DNA from: Flaccisagitta enflata
Taxonomy: Eukaryota > Chaetognatha > Sagittoidea > Aphragmophora
Length of the DNA: 64,000 nucleotides
Assembly (NCBI GenBank): GCA_965153355.1
Contig: OZ231128.1
Location: 44,268,001 to 44,332,000 of the forward strand
Direction: 5' to 3'
Part shown: positions 24,564-37,381 of the stretch, one piece after another
Numbering within the stretch: position 1 is the first letter of the stretch
Layout of the letters: each line of letters opens with the position of its first letter
Program-made: the position numbers and the translations under genes
Notes under the pieces: generated by a model
The model's database searches: none
Told to the model about the DNA's origin: nothing
The model's input: the letters and a program-made list of their open reading frames with translations, nothing else

Positions 24564-25464
24564 AGAAGAAGAAGAAGAAGAAGAAGAAGAAGAAGAAAAA
24601 GAAAAAGAAAAAGAAAAAGAAAAAGAAAAAGAAAAAGAAGAAGAAGAAGATGAAGATGAAGATGAAGATGAAGATGAAGAAGAAGAAGAAGAAGAAAAGA
24701 AAAAGAAAAAGAAAAAGAAAAAGAAAAAGAAGAAGAAGAAGAAGAAGATGAAGATGAAGATGAAGATGAAGAAGAAGAAGAAGAAGAAGAAGAAGAAGAA
24801 GAAGAAGAAGAAGAAGAAGAAGAAGAAGAAGATGAAGATGAAGACGAAGAAGAAGAAGAAGAAGAAGAAGAAGAAGAAGAAGAAGAAGAAAAAGAAAAAG
24901 AAAAAGAAAAAGAAGAAGAAGAAGAAGAAGAAGAAGAAGATGAAGAAGAAGAAGAAGATGAAGATGAAGATGAAGAGATGGAACAAGAAAGAGAAGAGAA
25001 GAAGAAGAAGAAAGAAAAAGAAAAGAAAAAGAAAAAGAAAAGAAAAAGAAGAAGAGATGAAGATGAAGATGAAGAAGAAGAAGAAGAAGAAGAAGATGAT
25101 GATGATGAAGATGAAGATAAGAAGAAGAAGAAGAAGAAGAAGAAGAAAGAGAGAAGAAAGAAGAAAGAGAAGAAGAAAAAGAAAAGAAAAAGAAAAGAAG
25201 AAGAAGAAAGAAGATGAAGATGAAGATGAAGAAGAAGAAGAAGAAGAAAGAAGAAAGAAGAAGAAGAAGAAGAAGAAAGAAAGAAGAAAAGAAGATGAAG
25301 AAGAAGAAGAAGAAGAAAGAAGAAGAAGAAGAAAGAAGAAGAAGAAGAAAAAGAAAAAGAAAAGAAAAGAAAAGAAAGAAGAAGAAGAAAGAGAGAAGAA
25401 GAAAGAGAGAAGAAGAAGAAAGAAGAAGAAGAAGAAGAAAGAAAAAAGAAAAGAAAGAGAAAAG

Positions 25465-25540
<76 letters not shown>
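24564..25540. repeat. Kilobase polypurine tract: (GAA)n, (GAAAAA)n, (GATGAA)n, (GA)n
   Basis: Nearly 1 kb in which the plus strand is almost entirely purine. Blocks of GAA, GAAAAA, GATGAA and finally GA succeed each other. Lys/Glu/Arg frames on plus and Phe/Ser/Leu frames on minus are repeat translation. Similar hexamer blocks recur at 43155-43860. Confidence 0.97.
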
Positions 25541-25542
<2 letters not shown>

Positions 25543-26285
25543 CAGTGCAATGGGGTAGGATTTCATTTGGTTGTGTGTCAGGGTTTTTCGGGGAGGGTGG
25601 TGTAAGGATGAAGGGGGGAAAAAAGGGTTAAATAAGGAATCATTTCGATCAGCTCAGAGGAAATCATTTGAGGCAGAAAATGATTGGAGGTGCACGCCAT
25701 TTCGGCCGCTGACGCCGGGAGTAAAGGCGAAGGCAGCTGCGGCGCCATCGAGTGGTGGTAATAACGCGCACCAAATTGCCTCAAATTTCATGAGAATTTG
25801 TACAGCGTGAATTAAATTCAATGATTCTTTACAATTTTCATTCCAAAACAAAACATCCCCCATTTGAGGAATCTCCTGGCAAAAAAAAACGTAGGAGAGT
25901 TTTTTTTTCTTTCTTTTCTAATAAATGTTTTGATCAAAGTAGCTTTAGCGTCAAGCCGTTAGCATTCGTTCGGTTGTGACAGTTTACCCTTGTATATCAG
26001 TGATTGTGGCCCTTTTGCAGCTCTGATTCTAGGTTGTTGTGGTATTAAACGCTAGTGCTCACTAACAATCCACAATCTTGGTCAGACTCGAGTCAATAAG
26101 GACGATAATGGTGGAGCGACTAGGCGACTTGAGTAACTGTGATGCCTCTTGTCGTGATTGTAGTATTGCAGCGTTGTTGGATTAAAGAACTTAGCACTAG
26201 CAGTAGTTGTGATCAAGATACCTTGCTACATGCTCTAATGACTGTGCCGATTCTGACTGTGACGATTCTGACGCGTGTAGCACCC
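25541..26285. other. Unique intron sequence
   Basis: No element or exon recognised. The stretch contains a GC-rich patch at 25690-25760 with no splice-supported frame. Confidence 0.4.
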
Positions 26286-26792
26286 ATGGTAATGAGGCGG
26301 CCGAAAAGGAAATGGTTTGTGCATGAGTGCAAGTGTTGGTGGATGTTGCGGTGTTTGTTTCACCCATGATGAGGTAGCCGCTTAGGAAATGGTTGGTGCA
26401 AGAGTGCAATTGGTGGCGGACTGGTGGCGGACATTGCCATGTTGGTTTCACCCATGATGAGGCACCCGCTTAGGGAATGGTTGGTGCAAAAGTGCAAGTG
26501 GTGGCAGATTGGTGGCGGACATTGCGGTGTTGGTTTCACCCATGATGAGGCACCCGCTTAGGAAATGGTTGGTGCAAGAGTGCAAGTGGTGGCGGACGCG
26601 TTTGGACATTGCAGTGTTGGTTTCACCCATGATGAGGCAGCCGCTTAGGAAATGGTTGGTGCAAGAGTGCAACTGGTGGCGGACTGGTGGCGGACATTGC
26701 CATGTTGGTTTCACCCATGATGAGGCAGCCGCTTAGGAAATGGTTGGTGCAAGAGTGCAAGTGGTGGCGGACATTGCGGTGTTGGTTTCATT
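26286..26792. repeat. 80-95 bp minisatellite, about six units
   Basis: Units contain TGGTTTCACCCATGATGAGG, CCGCTTAGGAAATGGTTGGT and GCAAGAGTGCAAGTGGTGGC, with length differences from internal GGCGGAC repeats. Confidence 0.9.
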
Positions 26793-26916
26793 CGTGAGTG
26801 AGCCGAAGAAAGACCGGCAAAATGCCCAAAAGACGTTTATGAGCAATGAGAAGGTTTCGATTAAATCAGACGCGATAACTCGATAAGCCTCCATGTGCCC
26901 CCCAAAGGCGCACGCA

Positions 26917-26919
<3 letters not shown>

Positions 26920-27001
<82 letters not shown>
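26920..27001. repeat. (TC)n microsatellite
   Basis: About 80 bp of TC, shortly before the left edge of the 5.4-kb duplication. Confidence 0.97.
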
Positions 27002-27004
<3 letters not shown>

Positions 27005-27710
27005 CATGTATGGGCAAGATTGTATGCGTGCCTCTTTTATGAGAGGATCAGAAAGAGAGAAAGAGAAAGGAAATTAAAAAGAGTAAAAGAGATTGACAAT
27101 CACAGTTGCGGTGAATCAAATGATGAAAACTAGGATAAGCCTAGTTTAATGTATGGTTGACTAGGGACAGTTTTATGAAAATATTTTTGGCAGGGAACAG
27201 ATTGTCCAACTGATGGACAGGAGTTGTGATTTTCATGTGAAATGACGGCTCTGGCAATTTTTCATCTGTATTCTCGTAAGAATTGGTAGAAGTCTTTCTT
27301 CAGATGTAAAGATGTCTGAATTTGTCTTTTGCAATTTTCATACATTTCATTTTTTCGAAAGATTCAAATACAAAATTTTCTTAAAAGCTTCGAAAATATA
27401 TAAAAAAAAAGAAGGCTTTAAACTATACATGACGCAAGAGCAAATGCAGCCGCTATACGGTGCCTTACAGCAGGAGTTACATCGACCTCCACATCATAAC
27501 CTGCATCATCTTTCTTGTCTACATTCTTTTATCAGTTTTTCTGCGAATTCCGAATCTACTGAAATTTGAACACGTTGACAGTTCGAGAGTAACTGCTGAA
27601 ATAACTTTTAATCGAAGCCTAAGCCCCACAAGATAAATTACTCGGGGAATATCAATTTTATTGTCGTAAGACTTTCACAATCTTTTTTTTACGTTTATAC
27701 TTTTACTATC

Positions 27711-27785
27711 TTTTTAGTCGCGGACACGCGACCCTACACCTTGCCGTGTCGGTCGGTAGGTCAATAGGTCGGTACATTACAAATA
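27711..27785 (-). repeat. GGAC-rich dispersed repeat, right-end fragment (copy at 33133-33206)
   Basis: TTTTTAGTCGCGGACACGCG palindromic end followed by CTACACCTTGCCGTGTCGGT; the remainder is absent. Confidence 0.7.
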
Positions 27786-28673
27786 TTTTTGAAATGCGAA
27801 AGATTTTTTTGTATTACGGCCTGTAAGGAAAGGATTCTCATAAGCTAAAAAACGTGAATTCCTGCAAAAACATAGTGCGTTTATTGTTTTAATTCATACT
27901 TCAAATCTATAAATCGTTTGATACAGATCAGGAATTTTCCTTCGTATATTTCTAGATTGCCCTTTAAACTCTATGTTTTGAATTCGACATGTAAAAGACT
28001 TGACTCTTAAATGCGACTCAGAATAACTAATAGATTGTAATGCAGATTAAATGCGTCCAATTGAATTAAGTCTGTGCATCATCCAAAAAGGAGTTATCCA
28101 TTTTTAAAATGGCGCCCTAATAAAAAGAATTTTGCCATCACCGCTTTGTGTGTGGGGAGGATAGGAGGACAATATTTTAACTGTAGGTACTGTCAGTTCA
28201 AACAACAATGACAACCATACAAGACAAGACTTGTATATCTTGAGCCAGCAATGAAGGCCATAACTATGGCAAAAAAGAGGTCAAAAGAATTGAGTGGTGC
28301 CCTCGCTGCAGTTTCCCCCCCCCCCCCACACAAAGCTCCCAGACTGGAGGCCCAAATCCCAGCCTGGAGGCCCTAATCCCAGACTGGAGGCCCAAATCCA
28401 AGCCTGGAGGCCTAAATCCCAGCCTGGAGGCCCAAATCCCAGCCTAGAGGACCAAAGAATTTGGTATTGGAAGTTTGGTCTGGATGCTGAGACACAAGAG
28501 AACGGATTTGGTGAGGAAGTCCCCTATGATGACAGACTAGTCAATTTGTTGCCAAATGAGGCAAAAGTGAGGAAGATGACAGAGCAAACTAGTCTTCCAA
28601 GGATCGCACATGGTCAGCGGTGCCCTGCTGGAAGTGATCCAGTGAGGAGGTGGAGTGAGAGCAGGGCAGCGGC

Positions 28674-29181
28674 CCCAAAGGGCCGATGTCCTGTAGAACA
28701 CAGGGGAATTCAGACATCCATCCTTTTGTCTGTCCTGAGGGGGCATATTTCAGGCGTTATATGGCTGATTTAGGCCACTGAAGGCATATTTGAGGGCTGG
28801 AGGGCAGAATTAAGGCTTGGAGAGCAGATTTGAGGTTTGGAGGGCTGATTTGATGCTTTGAGGGCTGATTGAAGGTCTGGAGGGCAGATTTGAGGTCTAG
28901 AGGGTAGATATGAGACATGGGGGAGGCTAATTCCAAGCCAAGAGGGCAGATTTGAGGGCTAGAGGGCTAAATTGAGGCCTGGGAGGGCTAATTTGAGGCT
29001 TGGAACAGCTAATTTGAGGCCTGCAAGGGCTAATTGGAGGCCTGGAAGGGCTGATTTGAGGCCTTGATAGTCAACGGGGGGGGACGGACGGACGGAAGGA
29101 CGGAAGGACGGACGGACGGACGGACGTCTCGAAATTCCCCCCTGTGTTCTACAGGACATCCGCCCTTTGGGGCCGCTGCCC
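28674..29181. mobile_element. Inverted-repeat element with internal minisatellite (copy 2)
   Basis: Ends GGGCAGCGGCCCCAAAGGGC and CCCTTTGGGGCCGCTGCCC, with GTCCTGTAGAACACAGGGG and its inverse next inside. The inner minisatellite has units like TTTGAGGCCTGGAAGGGCTA. A second minisatellite of CCCAGCCTGGAGGCCCAAAT units lies just outside (28340-28450). It interrupts the region just before the BEL/Pao remnant. Confidence 0.8.
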
Positions 29182-29194
29182 AAAAAAGGAAAGT

Positions 29195-30440
29195 ATAAAG
29201 GTAAAGCCAGAATTGGAAAATGCAGTCAAAGACAATTTGAGCCAACAAGTGGAGCAGGGCATTATTGAGAAAGTGCCAGAAGATGAAGTTGCTGAAAGAC
29301 AAATGCATGTGTGGTCCCATGGCATTGCATTTTGAGACTGGGACATCCAACCACACAGGGACAACAGGAATTGTACCTCCATGAGTTTTTGGTCAAAAGT
29401 GATTACCCACCTCAGCCTTCATTTGTTCAGCCTATGAATGAGTTGAGAAGGACTGCTATGAATGTGGTCACCGTTGAGATTCACAGTCAGGTCTTTGATA
29501 TCGACAGGTTCAGCGATTTGGATCAACGGTTGAACACAATTTGTTATGTTTTCCGTCTAGTTCACCGGGAAACAGGGGAGAGGAAGGGAACTCCCAATGT
29601 TGAAGAGCAAAAGGAAGCTCTCAATTGGCTCATCAAGAATGAGCAGGCAAAGTGTTTTTCGAAAGATGTTTCTTGTTTGCATTCTGGACAACAATTTCAA
29701 TTGACAAGCATCAAAGATGATGATGGGCACAAAATAGTCATACCCACAACAATCAGAGTGCGACAAAATTTTTGGCTGCCTACAAACAGAATTTTTCAAA
29801 AGCTGCCTGCCTACAACAAAAGTGAATTAGAATATGTATGTAGATATTAAGTATTTAGATAGAAGGTTGTTTTTTTTAAATATCATTTGCATTAAAACTA
29901 ATGAGAAAACTTTCAAAGGACAATATTTAATATTCTATAAAAAAATCATTTTTATCTTTTTTTTCATAAAAAAACCCTCATACATTTTTTCTCTTGCCTA
30001 CAAAATAAGCTAGCTGCCTACAAGCAATGCTTGCGTGCTTGGACACTTTGTCGTACCCTGCACAACATTGCTAAATGGGCGTTCTTTGGTTGTTCAATAC
30101 AATGATGAACCTGGATTTGCTCCTACAAGGAGATTGAAATACATTCAAACCCTGGAGAGCCAATTTTGGCATGGTTGGACAAAGACTTAATTACCATGGT
30201 TGTCTAATTTAAATGGACACACGCAACCAAAGAAAAGATCAACGTTGGAACTATTGTGTTGATGCTCAAAGAACATCAAAAATGACACACTTGGCCATTG
30301 GGCCGTGTCACGGAACTCATTCATGAATGTTGCAATTTGGTTTGATCTGTCAAAATTCTTACTGACGGATCAGTAGTAACTTGACCCATTCAACATGTGG
30401 AACTTTTGGAAAATGCTCACAATGAGTAATGACATGCCCT
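29195..30440 (+). pseudogene. Degenerate BEL/Pao retrotransposon fragment, copy A
   Basis: Pieces of a BEL/Pao polyprotein in order. At 29195-29336 the start of the reverse transcriptase region appears (KPELENAVKDNLSQQVEQGI, then IEKVPEDEV). At 29345-29745 comes the region before the integrase (VFDIDRFSDLDQRLNTICYV, then RLVHRETGER and NVEEQKEALNWLI). After an insertion, about 30065-30200 gives the C-terminal region (RRLKYIQTLESQFWHGWTKT). About 30265-30320 encodes WPLGRVTELI with stops and frameshifts around it. Most of the RT core and the integrase core are missing. The 179-codon frame 29311-29850 is a chimera with transposon sequence at its end. No LTRs were recognised. Confidence 0.8.
29754..30060. 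mobile_element. 307-bp hAT-like miniature element inside the BEL/Pao remnant (copy at 35182-35488)
   Basis: Left end CAGAGTGCGACAAAATTTTT and right end ACTTTGTCGTACCCTG match the ends of the element at 46896-48367, with GCTGCCTACAA near both ends. Flanks CACAACAAT and CACAACATT are similar, consistent with a decayed target duplication. BEL/Pao coding resumes directly after it. Confidence 0.72.
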
Positions 30441-31063
30441 GATAAGTCATGGAGGCAAGTGTAAAGAAAGGATTCTCATGAACTAAAAAATGTAAATCCC
30501 TTGCAAAAACATCGTGCGTTTATTGTTTTAGTTCATAGTTCAAATCTATAAATTGTTCGATACAGATCAGGAATTTTCTTTTGTATATTTCTAAAATGCC
30601 CTTTAAATTCTATGTTTTGAATTCAACATGTAAAAGACTTGACTCTTGAATGCGACTCAGAATAACTAATAAAATGTAATGCAGATTAAATGCGTCCAAT
30701 TGAATTAAGTCTACAGTTTGGTACAGAAAAAGTGCATCATCCAAAAAGTAGTTATCCATTTTTAAAACGGCCCCTGCCGAACCTTCCGCGACTGTCTTCA
30801 CCGTAAATCCGGCCTTGTTTTGTCATGTAGGTGAAGGCAAGCTATCGCTTGTGTACAAGATATTCATCTATCTTCTAGTAAGAATGATAGCGCACTGTGC
30901 ATGATAGCTCTAAGTGCGCGTAAATGAATCTATGAATAGAATTCATCAAAAACGCGGTTTCCCCCAAAAGAAGAAACACCCCGGGCCAAGGCACAGAAAC
31001 ACCACGGAGACGACGACACGGCCCACTAAATTGACTACAGAAAGCCACAGAAAAGGGCGATAG

Positions 31064-31064
<1 letters not shown>

Positions 31065-31124
<60 letters not shown>

Positions 31125-31353
31125 AGTCACCATCTAGCTCATAAGCAAGGAAATTGCATCCACACCCGGAAGCCCAAATATAATTAAAAATTCCCGTACG
31201 CCTGTTCGCCTGCTTACTCACTCATAGAAGCCACATAATACCTTCTCTGTCTCTTTCTTTAAGTCATTCTGTCCCTGTTCTTTCCTCATTTCCTCATTTC
31301 ATTTTTCGTTCGTTTTTTCTTTCTCTCTTTTTTTATTCATTCTTTCTGTCTCC

Positions 31354-31388
<35 letters not shown>

Positions 31389-31464
31389 TGTTTCTTTGTT
31401 TCTTTGTTTCTTTCTTTCTTTGTTTCTTTGTTTGTTTGTTTCTTTCTTTCTTTCTTTCTTTCTC

Positions 31465-31534
<70 letters not shown>

Positions 31535-31540
31535 TTTCCG
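31065..31540. repeat. (GA)n and (TTTC)n microsatellites of duplication copy A
   Basis: (GA)n at 31065-31123 and (TTTC)n with GTTT variants at 31344-31540. In copy B the (GA)n at 36494-36588 is clearly longer and the TTTC tract is at 36816-37010. Confidence 0.95.
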
Positions 31541-31912
31541 CTCCTTGAACACCTACAATCCAACGAATGACGTCAATTGATACGGCACGAGCACAAAAGA
31601 AACGCTGTTTATCATTTTTTTTTCATTTAATCTTTTTTATCACTTGTAGAACATATCGTAGATGTGACAAGCCACTGTCAACGTCACCCGTTGCCGGTGA
31701 CGCTGTGCCAAGTTTATTTTTGTTTTTCTCTGACAAGAAAAAACAGGTTTTTTTTTCTCCCGGGCCGCAATATGTCTGTTTATGAGTGTGTTTGTGTGTT
31801 TCTGTTTGTACATAGGCAATTTACATGCTAAGGCCGTTGGTAGAGCTGGATGGTCGTAAACGATGTTTGAGGCAAAACGTGCTCCCATTTTCAGCAACAA
31901 CCACGCGCGCGC

Positions 31913-32621
31913 GTGGGGTAATCATCGTGATAACAATCAGTGTGTGTAGTTAAATGCTTGATTTGGTAATCACCGTGATAACAATCAGTGGATTTGTGGT
32001 TAATTGCTTGCCTGGGGTAATCACAGTGATAACAATCAGTGTCTGTGGTTAAATGCTTGCTTGGGGTAATCACGGTGATAACAATCAGTGGATTTGTGGT
32101 TAAATGCTTGCCTGGGGTAATCACCGTGATAACAATCAGTGTCCGTGGTTAAATGCTTGCTTGGGGTAATCACCGTGATAACAATCAGTGTGTGTAGTCA
32201 AATGCTTGATTTGGTAATCACCGTGATAACAATCATGTCATCAGTGGAATTGTGGTTAAATGCTTGCTTGGGGTAATCACCGTGACAACAATCAGTGCCT
32301 GTGGTTAAATGCTTGCTTGGGCTAATCACCATGATAACAATCAGTGTGTGTAGTTAAATGCTTGATTTGGTAATCACCGTGATAACAATCAGTGAATTTG
32401 TGGTCAAATGCTTGCTTGGGGTAATCACTGTGGTAACAATCAGTGTGCGTGGTTAAATGCTTGCTTTGGGTAATCACCGTGATAACAATCAGTGTGTGTA
32501 GTCAAATGCTTGATTTGGTAATCACCGTGATAACTATCAGTGTATTTGTGGTTAAATGCTTGCTTGTGGTAATCATTGTGATAACAATCAGGTTGTGTGG
32601 TTAAAGGCTTGCTTGGGGTAA
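31913..32621. repeat. 48-bp tandem array, copy A
   Basis: Unit TAATCACCGTGATAACAATC, AGTG, then either TGTGTAGTTAAATGCTTGAT or GATTTGTGGTTAAATGCTTG. The two subtypes tend to alternate, so the higher-order unit is 96 bp. The frame is kept because 48 is a multiple of three. Confidence 0.93.
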
Positions 32622-34085
32622 GGGTAAGGGTTGATGGACAGGAGTTGTGATTTTCATGTGAAATGACGGCTCTGGCAATTTTTCATCTGTATTCTCGTAA
32701 GAATTGGTAGAAGTCTTTCTTCAGATGTAAAGATGTCTGAATTTGTCTTTTGCAATTTTCATACATTTCATTTTTTCGAAAGATTCAAATACAAAATTTT
32801 CTTTAAAGCTTCGAAAATATATAAAAAAAAAGAAGGCTTTAAACCATACATGACGCAAGAGCAAATGCAGCCGCTATACGGTGCCTTACAGCAGGAGTTA
32901 CATCGACCTCCACATCATAACCTGCATCAACTTTCTTGTCTACATTCTTTTATCAGTTTTTCTGCGAATTCCGAATCTACTGAAATTTGAACACGTTGAC
33001 AGTTCGAGAGTAACTGCTGAAATAACTTTTAATCGAAGCCTAAGCCCCACAAGATAAATTACTCGGGGAATATCAATTTTATTGTCGTAAGACTTTCACA
33101 ATCTTTTTTTTACGTTTATACTTTTACTATCTTTTTAGTCGCGGACACGCGACCCTACACCTTGCCGTGTCGGTCGGTAGGTCAATAGGTCGGTACATTA
33201 CAAATATTTTTGAAATGCGAAAGATTTTTTTGTATTACGGCCTGTAAGGAAAGGATTCTCATGAGCTAAAAAACGTGAATTCCTGCAAAAACATAGTGCG
33301 TTTATTGTTTTAATTCATACTTCAAATCTATAAATCGTTTGATACAGATCAGGAATTTTCCTTCGTATATTTCTAGATTGCCCTTTAAACTCTATGTTTT
33401 GAATTCAACATGTAAAAGACTTGACTCTTAAATGCGACTCAGAATAACTAATAGATTGTAATGCAGATTAAATGCGTCCAATTGAATTAAGTCTGTGCAT
33501 CATCCAAAAAGGAGTTATCCATTTTTAAAATGGCGCCCTAATAAAAAGAATTTTGCCATCACCGCTTTGTGTGTGGGGAGGATAGGAGGACAATATTTTA
33601 ACTGTAGGTACTGTCAGTTCAAACAACAATGACAACCATACAAGACAAGACTTGTATATCTTGAGCCAGCAATGAAGGCCATAACTATGGCAAAAAAGAG
33701 GTCAAAAGAATTGAGTGGTGCCCTTGCTGCAGTTTCCCCCCCCCCCCCCACACAAAGCTCCCAGACTGGAGGCCCAAATCCCAGCCTGGAGGCCCTAATC
33801 CCAGACTGGAGGCCCAAATCCAAGCCTGGAGGCCTAAATCCCAGCCTGGAGGCCCAAATCCCAGCCTAGAGGACCAAAGAATTTGGTATTGGAAGTTTGG
33901 TCTGGATGCTGAGACACAAGAGAACGGATTTGGTGAGGAAGTCCCCTATGATGACAGACTAGTCAATTTGTTGCCAAATGAGGCAAAAGTGAGGAAGATG
34001 ACAGAGCAAACTAGTCTTCCAAGGATCGCACATGGTCAGCGGTGCCCTGCTGGAAGTGATCCAGTGAGGAGGTGGAGTGAGAGCA

Positions 34086-34609
34086 GGGCAGCGGCCCCAA
34101 AGGGCCGATGTCCTGTAGAACACAGGGGGGAATTTCGAGACATCCATCCTTTTGTCTGTCCTGAGGGGGCATATTTCAGGCGTTATATGGCTGATTTAGG
34201 CCACTGAAGGCATATTTGAGGGCTGGAGGGCAGAATTAAGGCTTGGAGAGCAGATTTGAGGTTTGGAGGGCTGATTTGATGCTTTGAGGGCTGATTGAAG
34301 GTCTGGAGGGCATGTTTGAGGTCTAGAGGGTGGATATGAGACATGGGGGAGGCTAATTCCAAGCCAAGAGGGCAGATTTGAGGGCTAGAGGGCTAAATTG
34401 AGGCCTGGGAGGGCTAATTTGAGGCTTGGAACGGCTAATTTGAGGCCTGGAAGGGCTAATTGGAGGCCTGGAAGGGCTGATTTGAGGCCTTGATAGTCAA
34501 CGGGGGGGGGGACGGACGGACGGACGGACGGAAGGACGGACGGACGGACGGACGTCTCGAAATTCCCCCCTGTGTTCTACAGGACATCCGCCCTTTGGGG
34601 CCGCTGCCC
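34086..34609. mobile_element. Inverted-repeat element with internal minisatellite (copy 3)
   Basis: Duplicate of 28674-29181 but with a more complete left terminal repeat (GGGGGGAATTTCGAGACATC is present here; part is lost in copy A). Confidence 0.8.
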
Positions 34610-34622
34610 AAAAAAGGAAAGT

Positions 34623-35868
34623 ATAAAGGTAAAGCCAGAATTGGAAAATGCAGTCAAAGACAATTTGAGCCAACAAGTGGAGCAGGGCATTATTGAGAAA
34701 GTGCCAGAAGATGAAGTTGCTGAAAGACAAATGCATGTGTGGTCCCATGGCATTGCATTTTGAGACCGGGACATCCAACCACACAGGGACAACAGGAATT
34801 GTACCTCCATGAGTTTTTGGTCAAAAGTGATTACCCACCTCAGCCTTCATTTGTTCAGCCTATGAATGAGTTGAGAAGGACTGCTATGAATGTGGTCACC
34901 GTTGAGATTCACAGTCAGGTCTTTGATATCGACAGGTTCAGCGATTTGGATCAACGGTTGAACACAATTTGTTATGTTTTCCGTCTAGTTCACCGGGAAA
35001 CAGGGGAGAGGAAGGGAACTCCCAATGTTGAAGAGCAAAAGGAAGCTCTCAATTGGCTCATCAAGAATGAGCAGGCAAAGTGTTTTTCGAAAGATGTTTC
35101 TTGTTTGCATTCTGGACAACAATTTCAATTGACAAGCATCAAAGATGATGATGGGCACAAAATAGTCATACCCACAACAATCAGAGTGCGACAAAATTTT
35201 TGGCTGCCTACAAACAGAATTTTTCAAAAGCTGCCTGCCTACAACAAAAGTGAATTAGAATATGTATGTAGATATTAAGTATTTAGATAGAAGGTTGTTT
35301 TTTTTAAATATCATTTGCATTAAAACTAATGAGAAAACTTTCAAAGGACAATATTTAATATTCTATAAAAAAATCATTTTTATCTTTTTTTTCATAAAAA
35401 AACCCTCATACATTTTTTCTCTTGCCTACAAAATAAGCTAGCTGCCTACAAGCAATGCTTGCGTGCTTGGACACTTTGTCGTACCCTGCACAACATTGCT
35501 AAATGGGCGTTCTTTGGTTGTTCAATACAATGATGAACCTGGATTTGCTCCTACAAGGAGATTGAAATACATTCAAACCCTGGAGAGCCAATTTTGGCAT
35601 GGTTGGACAAAGACTTAATTACCATGGTTGTCTAATTTAAATGGACACACGCAACCAAAGAAAAGATCAACGTTGGAACTATTGTGTTGATGCTCAAAGA
35701 ACATCAAAAATGACACACTTGGCCATTGGGCCGTGTCACGGAACTCATTCATGAATGTTGCAATTTGGTTTGATCTGTCAAAATTCTTACTGACGGATCA
35801 GTAGTAACTTGACCCATTCAACATGTGGAACTTTTGGAAAATGCTCACAATGAGTAATGACATGCCCT
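34623..35868 (+). pseudogene. Degenerate BEL/Pao retrotransposon fragment, copy B
   Basis: Same truncated and interrupted pieces as at 29195-30440, offset by 5428 bases, with one residue change visible near the start of the 179-codon frame (Pro for Leu). It was duplicated with its host block and did not transpose independently. Confidence 0.8.
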
Positions 35869-36491
35869 GATAAGTCATGGAGGCAAGTGTAAAGAAAGGA
35901 TTCTCATGAACTAAAAAATGTAAATCCCTTGCAAAAACATCGTGCGTTTATTGTTTTAGTTCATAGTTCAAATCTATAAATTGTTCGATACAGATCAGGA
36001 ATTTTCTTTTGTATATTTCTAAAATGCCCTTTAAATTCTATGTTTTGAATTCAACATGTAAAAGACTTGACTCTTGAATGCGACTCAGAATAACTAATAA
36101 AATGTAATGCAGATTAAATGCGTCCAATTGAATTAAGTCTACAGTTTGGTACAGAAAAAGTGCATCATCCAAAAAGTAGTTATCCATTTTTAAAACGGCC
36201 CCTGCCGAACCTTCCGCGACTGTCTTCACCGTAAATCCGGACTTGTTTTGTCATGTAGGTGAAGGCAAGCTATCGCTTGTGTACAAGATATTCATCTATC
36301 TTCTAGTAAGAATGATAGCGCACTGTGCATGATAGCTCTAAGTGCGCGTAAATGAATCTATGAATAGAATTCATCAAAAACGCGGTTTCCCCCAAAAGAA
36401 GAAACACCCCGGGCCAAGGCACAGAAACACCATGGAGACGACGACACGGCCCACTAAATTGACTACAGAAAGCCACAGAAAAGGGCGATAG

Positions 36492-36493
<2 letters not shown>

Positions 36494-36587
<94 letters not shown>

Positions 36588-36817
36588 CAGTCACCATCTA
36601 GCTCATAAGCAAGGAAATTGCATCCACACCCGGAAGCCCAAATATAATTAAAAATTCCCGTACGCCTGTTCGCCTGCTTACTCACTCATAGAAGCCACAT
36701 AATACCTTCTCTGTCTCTTTCTTTAAGTCATTCTGTCCCTGTTCTTTCCTCATTTCCTCATTTCATTTTTCGTTCGTTTTTTCTTTCTCTCTTTTTTTAT
36801 TCATTCTTTCTGTCTCC

Positions 36818-36852
<35 letters not shown>

Positions 36853-36928
36853 TGTTTCTTTGTTTCTTTGTTTCTTTCTTTCTTTGTTTCTTTGTTTGTT
36901 TGTTTCTTTCTTTCTTTCTTTCTTTCTC

Positions 36929-37002
<74 letters not shown>

Positions 37003-37010
37003 TTTCCGCT
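36494..37010. repeat. (GA)n and (TTTC)n microsatellites of duplication copy B
   Basis: (GA)n 36494-36588, (TTTC)n 36816-37010 with the same GTTT interruptions as copy A. Confidence 0.95.
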
Positions 37011-37381
37011 CCTTGAACACCTACAATCCAACGAATGACGTCAATTGATACGGCACGAGCACAAAAGAAACGCTGTTTATCATTTTTTTTTCATTTAATC
37101 TTTTTTATCACTTGTAGAACATATCGTAGATGTGACAAGCCACTGTCAACGTCATCCGTTGCCGGTGACGCTGTGCCAAGTTTATTTTTGTTTTTCTCTG
37201 ACAAGAAAAAAAAGTTGTTTTTTTTCTCCCGGGCCGGAATATGTCTGTTTATGAGTGTGTTTGTGTGTTTCTGTTTGTACATTGGCAATTTACATGCTAA
37301 GGCCGTTGGTAGAGCTGGATGGTCGTAAACGATGTTTGAGGCAAAACGTGCTCCCATTTTCAGTAACAACCACGCGCGCGC

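Larger units (their letters stand above)
27211..32620. repeat. 5.4-kb tandem segmental duplication, copy A
   Basis: This 5.4-kb block recurs at 32632-38081 with only scattered single-base differences outside microsatellites. Offsets run from 5421 at the left edge to 5428 in the middle and about 5461 at the right edge. The junction reads GGGGTAAGGGTAAGGGTTG. The block holds a GGAC-rich repeat end (27711-27785), an inverted-repeat/minisatellite element, BEL/Pao remnants with a hAT insertion, (GA)n and (TTTC)n tracts and a 48-bp array. It lies inside the 15.7-kb intron of the Ig gene. Confidence 0.95.

Noticed and set aside
28294-28773. 159-codon plus-strand frame with GGPNP-like repeats
   Set aside because: Its first part is a 20-bp minisatellite and its last part the inverted end of a mobile element; no conserved domain spans it.
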